Positions 9,590-19,777 of a stretch of 64,000 nt of DNA are shown in pieces. The number at the start of each line of letters is the position of its first letter. Position 1 is the stretch's first letter. The stretch is from Ruminococcus sp. Its GTDB lineage: Bacteria; Bacillota; Clostridia; Oscillospirales; Ruminococcaceae. The stretch covers positions 1 through 64,000 of the forward strand of contig JAAVHI010000004.1 in assembly GCA_014799785.1 (NCBI GenBank), read 5' to 3'. The position numbers were made by a program, and so were the translations under genes. Under the pieces are notes generated by a model. That model was given only the letters and a program-made list of their open reading frames with translations, was not told the DNA's origin and made no database searches.

Positions 9590-11536
9590 TTATTCAAACT
9601 TGAACTTGTTTACCATGGTAAGCATAAGCTGCGCCCTGCCCGAAAGCTCCTCGGCGGTAGCCGCGCTTTCGTCGGACGTTGCGGACGTGGTGGTTACCAC
9701 AGCGGAAATCTGCTCCACGCCGCGGCTTACCTGAATGATGTCCTCCGCCTGCTGCTTTGACGCCTCGGATATCTGCCCCAGCATTTCCATAACGCCGTCC
9801 ACGCTTTCAACCATACGTACCAAGGACTTCGCCGTATCGTCCGCAAGTCTCTTGCCTCTGCTTACCGCCGCTCCCGATTCCTCGATCAGGGCTGTGGTGT
9901 TCTTTGACGCGTCCGCAGACAATGAAGCAAGGCTGCGTACCTCCTCAGCAACCACCGCAAAGCCCTTGCCGGCAGCTCCCGCGCGGGACGCCTCGACCGC
10001 CGCGTTAAGCGCGAGAATATTTGTCTGAAATGCGATATCCTCTATAGTTTTAATGATTTCGCCGATTTTTTCGGAGGTCGTATTTATATCATTGATAGCA
10101 ACGATAAGCTCTTTCATTTTAACGTTGCTTTCCTCCATATCGCGGCTTGCCTTGCGGGCGCTGTCGTTTGCGCTGTGAGCCTTTTCCGCGTTGTTCTGAA
10201 CATTATCCGAAATGTTCTCTATGGTATCCGCAAGCTCCTGAATGGAATCCGCCTGTTCCGACGCTCCCTGACTGAGCGACGTGGAGCTGTTTGCAACCTG
10301 CTCCGCGCTTGCCGTTACCATTTCAACGGACTGATTGATCTGCTTCAGAGTATCGCTGAGAGAGTCGTGGATAGACTTCATTGACTGTGCGATATTAACG
10401 AAATCGCCCTCGTACTCGCTTGTGATCTCCTCTGTAAAGTCGCCGTCAGCCATTTTTCCCAGATGATGAGTAACGTCGTTTACAATGTCGGAAAGCTCGG
10501 AAACAGTGGTGTCCAGCGACTGCATAAGCTCGGAGGTCTCGTCCTTATAGTCGAAGCTGGGCACGGGCGACTTCAGATCGCCGTCGGCAAGCTGTTCAAG
10601 ACGCTTTACGCAGGCGCGGATAGGCTTCGAGATAGACCGCGCAAGTCTTACCGTAATAACAAAAGATACGCTTACAACAATTAATATAACAATAATTGTG
10701 CACAATATGCTCGTATCCAGCGAGGACTTGAACTCATGCTGGCTTACCTCTATGCATATGCTCCAGTTCTGCTCGCCGCCGATGGGAGCATATCCTACCA
10801 TTTTGTTGTCGCCGAAAAAGTTGTACGCGCCGAAGCCCGTTTCTCCGCCGATCATGCGCCTGTGAACGGCAGCTATATCGGAAAGGCTCGGATCCTGCTT
10901 TGACGCTTCGATCATGTTGGAGCCCTCTTCAACATATGCGCTGTTTTCATGTCCGATAATACGTCCGTGGCTGTCAAGAACGTAAGCAAAGCCGTCGTCG
11001 CCCATACGCAGGCTTGCCATGATATCCGTAAGGAAGTCGGCGTTTACCGCGCCGTAGGCGATACCCGCAAACTGTCCGTCGTCAACGATCGGCACTTCCA
11101 GAATGAACACCATCTGTACACCGTCGTCCATAATGTCCGTAAGGTACGGCTGCATACTGTCGCGGCAGCCGGTGAAGTAGTCCATGTCGCCGTAATTGTC
11201 GCCCGTTGAAGCGGTGCCGTTTATGTCCATTTTGCCCACATAAATAAAACCGTTTCTCGCCGCAATATCAGAGGTGACATTAGCAAGGGCTTCCGAGGTA
11301 GGCTCTTCCGTGCGGAAAATATCCATAGCCGCCGCCTCTTTAAGCGGAGCCCAGTAATTATCCATTTTCCACTTGACCGCGTTTGCCGCCATCGAAGCGG
11401 TAGGCCCGACGGTTTTTTTCATAAGCCCGTCAATTCCGCTTGCGTTCAGAAGCGCGGTGACGATTCCGATGGTAAAAGAACCGATCAGCACAACGGAAAG
11501 CATACGAACCAGAATTTTTGATTTGATAGATCTCAT
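9590..11536 (-). CDS. Methyl-accepting chemotaxis protein
   Basis: Cache-like extracellular domain, HAMP, and signalling hairpin [37 protein letters not shown]. Confidence 0.96.
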   Translation of the reverse strand: MRSIKSKILVRMLSVVLIGSFTIGIVTALLNASGIDGLMKKTVGPTASMAANAVKWKMDNYWAPLKEAAAMDIFRTEEPTSEALANVTSDIAARNGFIYVGKMDINGTASTGDNYGDMDYFTGCRDSMQPYLTDIMDDGVQMVFILEVPIVDDGQFAGIAYGAVNADFLTDIMASLRMGDDGFAYVLDSHGRIIGHENSAYVEEGSNMIEASKQDPSLSDIAAVHRRMIGGETGFGAYNFFGDNKMVGYAPIGGEQNWSICIEVSQHEFKSSLDTSILCTIIVILIVVSVSFVITVRLARSISKPIRACVKRLEQLADGDLKSPVPSFDYKDETSELMQSLDTTVSELSDIVNDVTHHLGKMADGDFTEEITSEYEGDFVNIAQSMKSIHDSLSDTLKQINQSVEMVTASAEQVANSSTSLSQGASEQADSIQELADTIENISDNVQNNAEKAHSANDSARKASRDMEESNVKMKELIVAINDINTTSEKIGEIIKTIEDIAFQTNILALNAAVEASRAGAAGKGFAVVAEEVRSLASLSADASKNTTALIEESGAAVSRGKRLADDTAKSLVRMVESVDGVMEMLGQISEASKQQAEDIIQVSRGVEQISAVVTTTSATSDESAATAEELSGRAQLMLTMVNKFKFE

Positions 11537-11806
11537 ACAAATTCCCCTTCCAAGTAAATTGCCATTTTAAGTAAAATGATCCGTCAAAAAATTCCTTAAC
11601 GCCCTCATTATATCATATAATGCAAATTCGTGTCAATACACGCCGGACAATACAAAAAATTCGGGCACGCATATTATTTCCAAGGATTTTCCGCCGCGAA
11701 AAAGCAATACTAAAAACAGACCGTTATTTCGGGCGATTACCGCAGATCGCGGAAAATGTCGGAAAAGCCAAATTTATGAATAAATTGTAAAAAATTCCGA
11801 CACCTA

Positions 11807-11835
11807 TTGACAAGCCCGTATTGTTATGCTAAAAT
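11807..11835 (+). promoter_or_regulatory. Sigma-A type promoter for the tRNA genes
   Basis: TTGACA-17 nt-TAAAAT upstream of tRNA-Thr. Confidence 0.7.
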
Positions 11836-11871
11836 GATTAAGTCGCTTAAATAAGTATGTCGGCAAGTCAA

Positions 11872-11947
11872 GCTGGTGTAGCTCAGTTGGTAGAGCAGCT
11901 GATTTGTAATCAGCAGGTCGGGGGTTCGAGTCCGTCCACCAGCTCCA
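11872..11947 (+). tRNA. tRNA-Thr (TGT)
   Basis: GCTGGTG/CACCAGC acceptor, CTGATTTGTAATCAG anticodon arm, GGTTCGAGTCC T arm, encoded CCA. Confidence 0.96.
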
Positions 11948-12011
11948 TTTTATATCGGGTTTCCCGATATTTCAGATAACGGTTACAGGCGCTGTCCTAT
12001 AACCCACTAAT

Positions 12012-12095
12012 GGAAGAGTTCCCGAGTGGCCAAAGGGGGCAGACTGTAAATCTGTTGCTTCGGCTTCGGTGGTTCGAATCCACCCTCTTCCACCA
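12012..12095 (+). tRNA. tRNA-Tyr (GTA)
   Basis: GGAAGAG/CTCTTCC acceptor, GACTGTAAATCT anticodon loop, long variable arm, encoded CCA. Confidence 0.95.
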
Positions 12096-12100
12096 AAACC

Positions 12101-12130
12101 ACGTCCTGTTTTTGCAGGACGTAATTTTTT
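12101..12130 (+). terminator. Terminator after tRNA-Tyr
   Basis: ACGTCCTG-TTTTTG-CAGGACGT followed by AATTTTTT. Confidence 0.75.
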
Positions 12131-12323
12131 GAAAAACCTTGCTGCAAGCTGTTAACAACGGTCTGCCGCGGGGCTTTTTTAAGTTAGGGGCGATTTGTCG
12201 CAATTAATATTTTTTCACGGCAATGTTAAAATATATAGTGTAGGTATACAATTTTTGTGGATTATTTACAGCAAAAATTTTAAGAATTTATACAAATAAA
12301 CAGGATTTGGAAAGGAAATTTTT

Positions 12324-14147
12324 ATGGTAAGAGAAGATTTGAGAAACATCGCTATCATCGCTCACGTTGACCACGGCAAGACTACCCTTGTTGACGAAAT
12401 GCTCAAGCAGGGAGGCGCGTTCAGAGAGAATCAGAACGTTGCCGAGAGAGTCATGGACTCCAACGATCTGGAGCGTGAAAGAGGTATCACTATCCTTGCG
12501 AAGAACACGTCCGTAATGTATAACGGCGTTAAGATCAATATTATCGACACACCGGGTCACGCGGATTTCGGCGGCGAGGTTGAGCGCGTACTTAAAATGG
12601 TGGACGGCGTTGTACTGCTTGTGGACGCTGCCGAGGGCTGTATGCCACAGACCCGCTTTGTTTTGCAGAAGGCGCTTGAAATGGGTCTGAAAATAATCGT
12701 TGTGGTAAACAAGATAGACCGTCCCGACGCGCGTCTTGACGAGATCGGAGACGAGGTTCTGGAGCTTCTCCTTGATCTTGACGCAAGCGACGACCAGCTT
12801 GAAAGTCCCGTTCTGTTCTGTTCGGGACGCGCGGGAACGGCTTCTCTCAGCCAGTATGAGGAGGGTACAGACCTTGTTCCGCTGTTCGAGACTATCCTCA
12901 ATAACATTCCCGCTCCCGAGGGAGACGCGGATTCTCCCATGCAGATGCTTGTGTCCTGCATTGACTACAACGACTACGTGGGACGTATTGGCATAGGCAG
13001 AGTTGAGCGCGGTACTATCAAGGTAAATCAGCCTGTTACGGTGGGAGACTTCCACGAAAACCGCAAGCCGTTCAACAGCAAGGTAGTTACCCTTTACCAG
13101 ATAGAGGGACTTAACAGAGTTCCCGCCGATGAAGCAAAGGTGGGCGATATCGTGTGGATATCGGGCATTGAAAATATCACTATCGGCGACACTCTTTGCG
13201 ACCAGTCCAGCTACGAGCCCATACCATTTGTAAAAATTTCCGAGCCTACGGTGGAGATGACATTCTCGGTAAACGACAGTCCCTTTGCGGGCAGAGAGGG
13301 CAAGTTCGTCACATCACGTCAGCTCCGCGAAAGACTTTTCAAGGAGATACTGAGGGACGTTTCCCTCCGCGTGAACGAGACCGAAAACACCGACAGCTTC
13401 CGCGTTGCGGGACGGGGCGAAATGCACCTTTCCATACTTATCGAGAATATGCGCCGCGAGGGCTACGAGCTTTCGGTGTCCACTCCGAGAGTGCTCTATA
13501 AGGACATTGACGGAACACGCTGCGAACCCATAGAGCGGCTTGTGATAGACGTCCCCGAGGATTTTGTGGGCGCGGTAATGGAAAAGCTTGGCACGCGAAA
13601 GGCGGAGCTTCAGTCCATGCACCCGTCGGGAAGCCGCATGAGACTTGAATTTCTTATCCCCTCCCGCGGACTTTTCGGCTACAAGTCCGAGTTTCTTACC
13701 GACACAAAGGGCGAGGGTGTTATCAGCTCCGTTTTCGACAGCTATCAGCCCTTTAAGGGAGATATCCCCAGACGAAACACAGGCTCTCTCGTTTCCTTTG
13801 AGACGGGCGAGGCGGTAACATACGGACTTTTCAATGCGCAGGAGCGCGGCTCACTTTTCATCGGCGCGGGAACTCCCGTTTACGAGGGAATGATCGTGGG
13901 CGCGTCCCCCAAGACCGAGGATCTTGTGGTAAACGTCTGCAAGAAAAAGCACCTTACAAACACCCGCGCAAGCGGCTCGGACGACGCTCTGAGACTTGTT
14001 CCCCCCAGACGTCTCTCGCTGGAGGACAGCCTTGAATTCATTGCGGACGACGAGCTTCTTGAAGTTACTCCTCAGAGTATCCGTATCAGAAAAAGAATTC
14101 TGGACAACACTCTCCGCGCTAAGCAGAGGGCTAAGGATAAGGCCTGA
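12324..14147 (+). CDS. typA: Ribosome-associated translational GTPase TypA/BipA
   Basis: 607 aa; [47 protein letters not shown]; full-length EF-G-like architecture. Confidence 0.97.
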   Translation: MVREDLRNIAIIAHVDHGKTTLVDEMLKQGGAFRENQNVAERVMDSNDLERERGITILAKNTSVMYNGVKINIIDTPGHADFGGEVERVLKMVDGVVLLVDAAEGCMPQTRFVLQKALEMGLKIIVVVNKIDRPDARLDEIGDEVLELLLDLDASDDQLESPVLFCSGRAGTASLSQYEEGTDLVPLFETILNNIPAPEGDADSPMQMLVSCIDYNDYVGRIGIGRVERGTIKVNQPVTVGDFHENRKPFNSKVVTLYQIEGLNRVPADEAKVGDIVWISGIENITIGDTLCDQSSYEPIPFVKISEPTVEMTFSVNDSPFAGREGKFVTSRQLRERLFKEILRDVSLRVNETENTDSFRVAGRGEMHLSILIENMRREGYELSVSTPRVLYKDIDGTRCEPIERLVIDVPEDFVGAVMEKLGTRKAELQSMHPSGSRMRLEFLIPSRGLFGYKSEFLTDTKGEGVISSVFDSYQPFKGDIPRRNTGSLVSFETGEAVTYGLFNAQERGSLFIGAGTPVYEGMIVGASPKTEDLVVNVCKKKHLTNTRASGSDDALRLVPPRRLSLEDSLEFIADDELLEVTPQSIRIRKRILDNTLRAKQRAKDKA

Positions 14148-14272
14148 TTGATTTAGTCCGGCGTTTTAGATCGTCAACAACATTTGATAATGTTTTAATT
14201 TTACGGTAAAATATTTGTAATTGTTATCATTTATAATAATATATGTCATATAATATTTAAAGGAGATCAATT

Positions 14273-15040
14273 ATGGGTAAAGTTACCGATTCAAAGATTT
14301 GGCACATTCTTACAACGCCGGACGAAATACCTACAGACCAGCCAAGATTGAAAACCAATCTTGACACAAATCTGCTTAAGCTTATTGCAATTATCTCCAT
14401 GCTCATCGACCATGTCGGCACCGCATTTTTCCCTGATATGCCCGTGTTCCGCTATGCGGGACGGCTTGCTTTTCCGATTTTTGCGTACTGTCTTACGGTG
14501 GGACTGCTATATACGAGCAGCATTAAAAAATATCTTACCCGTCTTGGAATTTTCGCTTTGGTAAGCCAGCCGCTCTACATCATGGCTTTCCACCCCCAAG
14601 ACTGGCGCGAGGAATGGATGAACATGAACATCTACTTCACGCTGTTTGTAAGCCTTATTGCCATGGCCGGCGTTAAAGAGCGGAAGTGGTGGCTGTTTAT
14701 CGCCGCGTTACTGCTGCTGTCATTTTTAAATTTTGACTATGGGGCAACGGGCGTTGTTCTTATGCTTATCTTTTACATATGCAGGAACCGTCCCGCAATA
14801 GGCGCGGCGCTGTTCTGTCTGTACTATATCCCCGCGCTTTGGAACGGCTATCCCGAAGACCCGAAAAGCCTTATGCTCGGCGTTCTGTGCATTGACTGGA
14901 CGATATTTTCCCTGCTTTCCGCGCCGCTTATTTTCCTGCGTACCAACAGCAAGATAAAGGTCAACAAATACTTTTTCTATGCTTTTTATCCCGCGCATCT
15001 GGCGGCGATTTGGATTGTGCGCATGATCCTGAATGTTTAG
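14273..15040 (+). CDS. TraX-family membrane protein
   Basis: LKLIAIISMLIDHVGTAFFPDMPVFRYAGRLAFPIFAYCLTVG motif and multiple TM segments. Confidence 0.85.
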   Translation: MGKVTDSKIWHILTTPDEIPTDQPRLKTNLDTNLLKLIAIISMLIDHVGTAFFPDMPVFRYAGRLAFPIFAYCLTVGLLYTSSIKKYLTRLGIFALVSQPLYIMAFHPQDWREEWMNMNIYFTLFVSLIAMAGVKERKWWLFIAALLLLSFLNFDYGATGVVLMLIFYICRNRPAIGAALFCLYYIPALWNGYPEDPKSLMLGVLCIDWTIFSLLSAPLIFLRTNSKIKVNKYFFYAFYPAHLAAIWIVRMILNV

Positions 15041-15118
15041 TTTTTTCGGCGCAGACGGTTTGTCACGCCAAATAATTACAGGACAAAAAACCGTCCGAAG
15101 AAAAAGGAAATAAAATGA

Positions 15119-15141
15119 TATGGAAGTAAAATTTTACGACA
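15119..15141 (+). repeat. 23-bp direct repeat, left copy
   Basis: TATGGAAGTAAAATTTTACGACA, identical to 15285-15307. Confidence 0.95.
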
Positions 15142-15225
15142 GCGGGGAGCCCCCGCGGGCAGTGTCACCCCCGATATAATTTGCGGTGATTTTATGCTTT
15201 GCAAAGCCCCCTCAAGGGGACGGGC
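15141..15225 (+). repeat. Family-2 three-hairpin repeat, copy A
   Basis: AGCGGGGAGCCCCCGCGGGCAGTGTCACCCCC...GCGGTGATTTTAT...AAGCCCCCTCAAGGGGACGGGC; aligns end to end with reverse complement of 54945-55030. Confidence 0.88.
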
Positions 15226-15284
15226 AGGAAACATGATGCCGTTACAAAAGCTGAAAGTGTACAGCTGATAGTTCCGGAGGTATT

Positions 15285-15307
15285 TATGGAAGTAAAATTT
15301 TACGACA
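15285..15307 (+). repeat. 23-bp direct repeat, right copy (start of NUDIX gene)
   Basis: Identical to 15119-15141. Confidence 0.95.
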
Positions 15308-15717
15308 AGGTAAATGACGACCTGTTAAAATTTGCGGTGATAATTTCAACCTATAACGGCAAGCTGGTGTTCTGCAAGCACAGACAGCGTGATACGCTTG
15401 AAATACCGGGCGGTCACAGAGAGCCCGGCGAACTTATCGGCGAGACCGCAAGGCGGGAGCTGTACGAAGAAACAGGCGCGGTGGATTTTAAAATCGAACC
15501 GATATGCGTGTATTCCGTAACCGCCGAGGATAATTTTGACGGACAGGAAACCTTCGGTATGTTGTTTCGGGCGGATATTTTTTCCTTTGAAAACGAACTG
15601 CACAGTGAAATAGAAAGCATATGCCTGCTTGACGGTCTGCCCGAAAAATGGACGTATCCTTTGATACAGCCTAAGCTTATTGAGGAAGCCGTGAGACGCG
15701 GCGTTGTCACTTATTGA
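15286..15717 (+). CDS. NUDIX hydrolase
   Basis: NUDIX box GGHREPGELIGETARRELYEETGA; ATG with GGAGG upstream. Confidence 0.92.
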   Translation: MEVKFYDKVNDDLLKFAVIISTYNGKLVFCKHRQRDTLEIPGGHREPGELIGETARRELYEETGAVDFKIEPICVYSVTAEDNFDGQETFGMLFRADIFSFENELHSEIESICLLDGLPEKWTYPLIQPKLIEEAVRRGVVTY

Positions 15718-15739
15718 ATTTATCCGAAAGGAAATTTTT

Positions 15740-16246
15740 ATGGCGATTTTCAGACCAACTTACGCTTTGCGCTCCATAACAGAGATTACCCCCGCCGCGT
15801 TAAAAAAGCGGGGAATAAAGGCTCTTATCCTTGACGTGGACAACACCCTCACCACACATAACAATCCCACCCCTGCGGAGGGGATAGCCGAGTGGGTGGA
15901 GGGCATGAAGTCCGCGGGGATAAAGCTTCTTATAGTCAGCAACAACAAAGCCGAGCGCGTCACGCCCTTTGCGGAAACGCTGGGACTGCACTTTGTCCCC
16001 AACGGAGCAAAGCCGCTTCCGAAAGGTTTTAAGCAGGCGATAGCGGAGCTTCGCGCCGAGGGCATACCCAAAAACCGCATTGCCGCCGTTGGCGACCAGA
16101 TATTCACGGACATTTTAGGCGCAAACCTTGCGGGGATACGTTCTGTTTTTGTGTACCCCATTGAGTTTGAAACAAGTCTGCCGTTCAGGTTCAAGCGGAC
16201 AATAGAGAAGCCGCTTTTGCCTAAGCGGTTTAACAGGTTTGACTGA
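15740..16246 (+). CDS. YqeG-family HAD IIIA-type phosphatase
   Basis: ALILDVDNTLTTHNN, LLIVSNN, KPLPKGF, VGDQIFTDILGAN. Confidence 0.92.
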   Translation: MAIFRPTYALRSITEITPAALKKRGIKALILDVDNTLTTHNNPTPAEGIAEWVEGMKSAGIKLLIVSNNKAERVTPFAETLGLHFVPNGAKPLPKGFKQAIAELRAEGIPKNRIAAVGDQIFTDILGANLAGIRSVFVYPIEFETSLPFRFKRTIEKPLLPKRFNRFD

Positions 16247-16259
16247 GGGGATTTATAAC

Positions 16260-16742
16260 ATGGAAAGATTGCTATACAAGCGTTACGGTATCGGCGTGGT
16301 ATTTTTAATTCTTGCAATTGTATGTATTATTTTCGGAATTAAAAATTCAATCGCCGAAAAAGAATATGCTCCGTCATATGTGAACGCAGCCGCCGTGATA
16401 ACCGAAAAAATGCAATTTCCCGAGGGTCTGGAATCCTTTGCGGACATTGTTTATACAGATATGTCGGACATTGAGCGCAGCGGCAGAATTGAATATTACG
16501 GCTCTGCCAATGTTGGCGATACGATTGAAATACAAATAAGCGCAAACAATCCGAAGCTTGTTTGGGTTGCAGACAGTACAGCCGAAGCCGACAAACAAGC
16601 GGAAAAAACAGCTCGGCAAAAGCGTTATGCTGTGATTGAAACAGTCGTCGGTGTGATAATGCTTGCGTTAGGATTTTTTCTTGTTATCCGCCGTCAAAAA
16701 TCCGAGAAAGCTTCCGCAGAGACGGCTTCTCCAACGGCATAG
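16260..16742 (+). CDS. DUF3592-like membrane protein
   Basis: TM segments flanking an extracytoplasmic region (VGDTIEIQISANNPKLVW). Confidence 0.6.
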   Translation: MERLLYKRYGIGVVFLILAIVCIIFGIKNSIAEKEYAPSYVNAAAVITEKMQFPEGLESFADIVYTDMSDIERSGRIEYYGSANVGDTIEIQISANNPKLVWVADSTAEADKQAEKTARQKRYAVIETVVGVIMLALGFFLVIRRQKSEKASAETASPTA

Positions 16743-16822
16743 ACTGTAAAGTCCGTACCTATTAAAATGCGCTTGCTGACGAACACGACAGGGAAATTTT
16801 ATAATATTTAAAAAGCAATACT

Positions 16823-16848
16823 GCCGTACCTTTTGGGGTACGGCATAC
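16823..16848. terminator. Intergenic terminator hairpin
   Basis: TGCCGTACC-TTTTGG-GGTACGGCA. Confidence 0.6.
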
Positions 16849-16865
16849 ATTTTTCACCAAAATAA

Positions 16866-16895
16866 TTGACATAATATCCTTTCTCATGGTATAAT
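16866..16895 (+). promoter_or_regulatory. Sigma-A type promoter upstream of endonuclease IV
   Basis: TTGACA-18 nt-TATAAT. Confidence 0.6.
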
Positions 16896-16930
16896 TGACA
16901 GGACAACTAAAAACGGAAAGGATACTGAAA

Positions 16931-17788
16931 ATGAGCGCAAAATTCGGTCCCGCAGGAACTGCGGAAAGCTTTAAGACTATGGGTTACAAAAAATCCGTTC
17001 AGCTGGGAGAATATCTTGAAAAATTCGGTCTCGACCACTTTGAGTACCAGTGCGGTCAGGGCGTCCGCGTAAGCGAAGCCTCGGCGGCGGAAATCGGAAA
17101 GGCTCTTGCGGAAAAGAACATAACCGTTTCTATCCACGCGCCGTACTTTATTTCCCTTTCAAGCGTTGAGGAGGAAAAGCGGGACAATTCCATAAACTAT
17201 ATTTTGCAGTCCGCGCAGGCGGTAAAGGCTATGGGCGGCGACAAGATAGTCATACACAGCGGCTCATGCTCCAAAATGACCCGCGAGGAGGCTCTGGAGC
17301 TTGCAAAGGCTACCATGAAAAAAGCGCGGGAGGCTCTTATCGCAAACGGTCTGGAAAACATTCGCTGCTGTCCAGAGACCATGGGCAAGATAAACCAGCT
17401 CGGCGACCTTAACGAGGTCATGGAGATCTGCCGCGTTGACGACAGTTTTATCCCCTGCATTGATTTCGGACACCTTAACGCCCGCACTTTCGGGGCGATA
17501 AAGGGCAAAGCCGAGTTCGCGGAGATACTCGATACTATCGAAAACAAACTCGGAAGAGAACGGGCGGAAATTTTCCATTCACACTTTTCCAAAATAGAGT
17601 ACACGGACAAGGGCGGCGAAAAGCGTCACCTTACCTTTGAGAATAACGGCGGGTACGGCCCCGACTTCGAGCCGCTTATGGAGCTTGTTTACGAGCGAGG
17701 ACTTTCCCCCACGTTCATATGCGAAAGCGCGGGCACTCAGACCGAGGACGCCCAAACCATGAAGCTTTACTATGAAAATTTGAAATAA
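16931..17788 (+). CDS. nfo: Deoxyribonuclease IV / AP endonuclease (TIM barrel)
   Basis: SIHAPYFISL, IHSGS, CCPETMGK, CIDFGHLNAR, HSHFSKIEY metal-binding motifs. Confidence 0.9.
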   Translation: MSAKFGPAGTAESFKTMGYKKSVQLGEYLEKFGLDHFEYQCGQGVRVSEASAAEIGKALAEKNITVSIHAPYFISLSSVEEEKRDNSINYILQSAQAVKAMGGDKIVIHSGSCSKMTREEALELAKATMKKAREALIANGLENIRCCPETMGKINQLGDLNEVMEICRVDDSFIPCIDFGHLNARTFGAIKGKAEFAEILDTIENKLGRERAEIFHSHFSKIEYTDKGGEKRHLTFENNGGYGPDFEPLMELVYERGLSPTFICESAGTQTEDAQTMKLYYENLK

Positions 17789-17883
17789 CTTGTTTCCAAT
17801 ATGAAACATAATGAAACCGAAATGTAATTGAATTTCCTCTGTCGCAGGTGTATAATTTAACCATGCGGCAGGGGAAATTTTTT

Positions 17884-17967
17884 TGCGGGAAGCCCCCGCG
17901 GGCTGAGCATTTTCCCCAAAGTAAAAATATTTCGGACATTTATTTTGTTGCAACCCATCAAGGGGAC
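17884..17967 (+). repeat. Family-2 three-hairpin repeat, copy C (diverged)
   Basis: GCGGGAAGCCCCCGCGGGCTGAGCAT...TCCCCAAAGTAAAAATATTTCGGACATTTATTTTGTTGCAACCCATCAAGGGGACA. Confidence 0.7.
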
Positions 17968-18020
17968 ATATTAAAAGTCAGGCATTTTACTTGTTTTATT
18001 ATCCGAAAAGAGGTTTTATT

Positions 18021-19748
18021 ATGTTGAACAAAAAGATTTTTATGAGTACGGCTCTTGCGGCGATGATGTGCCTTTCGGCTTGTACCCACGACGAAATTAA
18101 AAACGACGAGACCGTCTCCGAAACGGCAGAGGTCACATCTGCGGCTGTTTCGGCAATCGACGGGGATTCGGCCGAAACGGCTGACAATTATTACAGCGAC
18201 GAGGACGTGCTTAAGCTTCTTCGGGAATATTTCAAAAATCGTGACGGCTTTTCGGGGCGGTACATAGAAGATGAGTACAGCTATGAGTTGACTGTGGATA
18301 TCGGCAAATGCTCCGATCCCGACGAGGTTTTTTCGGGTCTGGACAACGAGTATCTGCCCTTTATACGGTATCTGCGGATAGTCGGTCTGCAAGACGAGGA
18401 TATAAGCTTTGTCAACAGACTTACCAATGCGAATGTTATAATTGAGGATTACAGCGGAAACGCGGATTTTTCCGTTTATGAGGACGATTGGATACTCCGA
18501 TTTGACAACTACATGGGCGGCGGTCTGAACACGGTAAAAACCGAGGGTATATGGTTTGACAACTACAGCGGAGAATATCCCCTAAACGGTCTGACGGAAA
18601 CGGAAATTAAAAACTTTTACTTTAACGATTACAGCCCAAACGTTGATTTCAGCGTATTGAAAGACTGCCCGAACATAAAAGTAGTCTGGCTTGAAGGCGG
18701 CATCCTTGACGCTGAAGCTTTTGCGGACGTGCTGAAAAATTCGGGTATCGAACAGCTTGTCGCCAAGGTGACCAACTATTCTGAATTGTACGGCGATACG
18801 CTTATGAAAGCCGCACCGGCTAAAAAAATCAGCTACGGAATGTATACCGAGGCGACCGACAGGGAAAAGCTTCATGACGATGGACTTGCTCTCTGCACAA
18901 ACATTGAGGTTATCCCGAACTGGCCTGAGGAAAACACAACAGACATCTGGACGCACCGCAGCAGTCTTTTGTGCAGATTTTCCAATTACACTGACGAGGC
19001 AAAAACCGCGGAGAGTGTGTTTATTTACAGGGACAACAGCGTCGGCGTCGCGCGGTCTTTCAGCGACCCTATGGTTTTCATGAACGGAGAAACGGAGTAC
19101 CCGATCAATTTTACCGTAGACGCGGGAGAAACCGCCTATCTTGACATTAACGAGGATATTTTTGATTTTGCCTCCTGTGAACCGGGCACCTACAAGGTAT
19201 TCTTCGATTTCGGAGACGGCAAAATTTTGGAGCAGATATTCTTTATCGGTCTCGACTATGCAAGCGATGATTACTGGGATTTTCGGGAAATCTCCGAGGA
19301 AAGCAATACCTACGAGCTTACGCCGTCCTTTATGAACGCGGAGCAGCGGGAGGTATTTTCAAAGGCCTACAGCGTTACAAGGGACTGGTTCTGGTGCAGC
19401 CGGTATTTGTCAAAAGAAGACGCGGCTAAGCTTACCGCCGATGAATTTCTCGCGCCAATACGCGAGGTGTTCACGGAGGACTATACAATGCAGAAAACTC
19501 TTGGCTTCTATATAAACGAAGAAACGGGAGAATTGCAGGCAGCGTCGAGCGACGGCGGCACTAACCCCGAGTATCAGGACGGGTTGTTTTTCCCTGTTTA
19601 TTCTGACGAGAACGAGCTCATTTTCAAGGTCGTGGAGATACACGCTCACGACAGCGATCTGTACCGCGTATGGCCCGAGGAGGAAAATTTCCACATGGTA
19701 AAAACCGAAGACGGCTGGCGGTTTGATAAGTTTGATCTGTGGTACTGA
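18021..19748 (+). CDS. Lipoprotein with LRR-like, Ig-like and IseA-like C-terminal regions
   Basis: Lipobox LSAC; C-terminus HMVKTEDGWRFDKFDLWY shared with the next two genes. Confidence 0.75.
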   Translation: MLNKKIFMSTALAAMMCLSACTHDEIKNDETVSETAEVTSAAVSAIDGDSAETADNYYSDEDVLKLLREYFKNRDGFSGRYIEDEYSYELTVDIGKCSDPDEVFSGLDNEYLPFIRYLRIVGLQDEDISFVNRLTNANVIIEDYSGNADFSVYEDDWILRFDNYMGGGLNTVKTEGIWFDNYSGEYPLNGLTETEIKNFYFNDYSPNVDFSVLKDCPNIKVVWLEGGILDAEAFADVLKNSGIEQLVAKVTNYSELYGDTLMKAAPAKKISYGMYTEATDREKLHDDGLALCTNIEVIPNWPEENTTDIWTHRSSLLCRFSNYTDEAKTAESVFIYRDNSVGVARSFSDPMVFMNGETEYPINFTVDAGETAYLDINEDIFDFASCEPGTYKVFFDFGDGKILEQIFFIGLDYASDDYWDFREISEESNTYELTPSFMNAEQREVFSKAYSVTRDWFWCSRYLSKEDAAKLTADEFLAPIREVFTEDYTMQKTLGFYINEETGELQAASSDGGTNPEYQDGLFFPVYSDENELIFKVVEIHAHDSDLYRVWPEEENFHMVKTEDGWRFDKFDLWY

Positions 19749-19777
19749 TTGCGGAAATGATTATTGGGGGCATTGAT

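Noticed and set aside
12288-13055. 255-aa antisense ORF opposite typA
   Set aside because: Same codon-bias shadow effect; typA is unmistakable on the plus strand.
14273-15040. TraX-like gene as a sign of a conjugative element
   Set aside because: No relaxase, coupling protein, or integrase nearby; TraX-family proteins are common chromosomal membrane proteins in Firmicutes.
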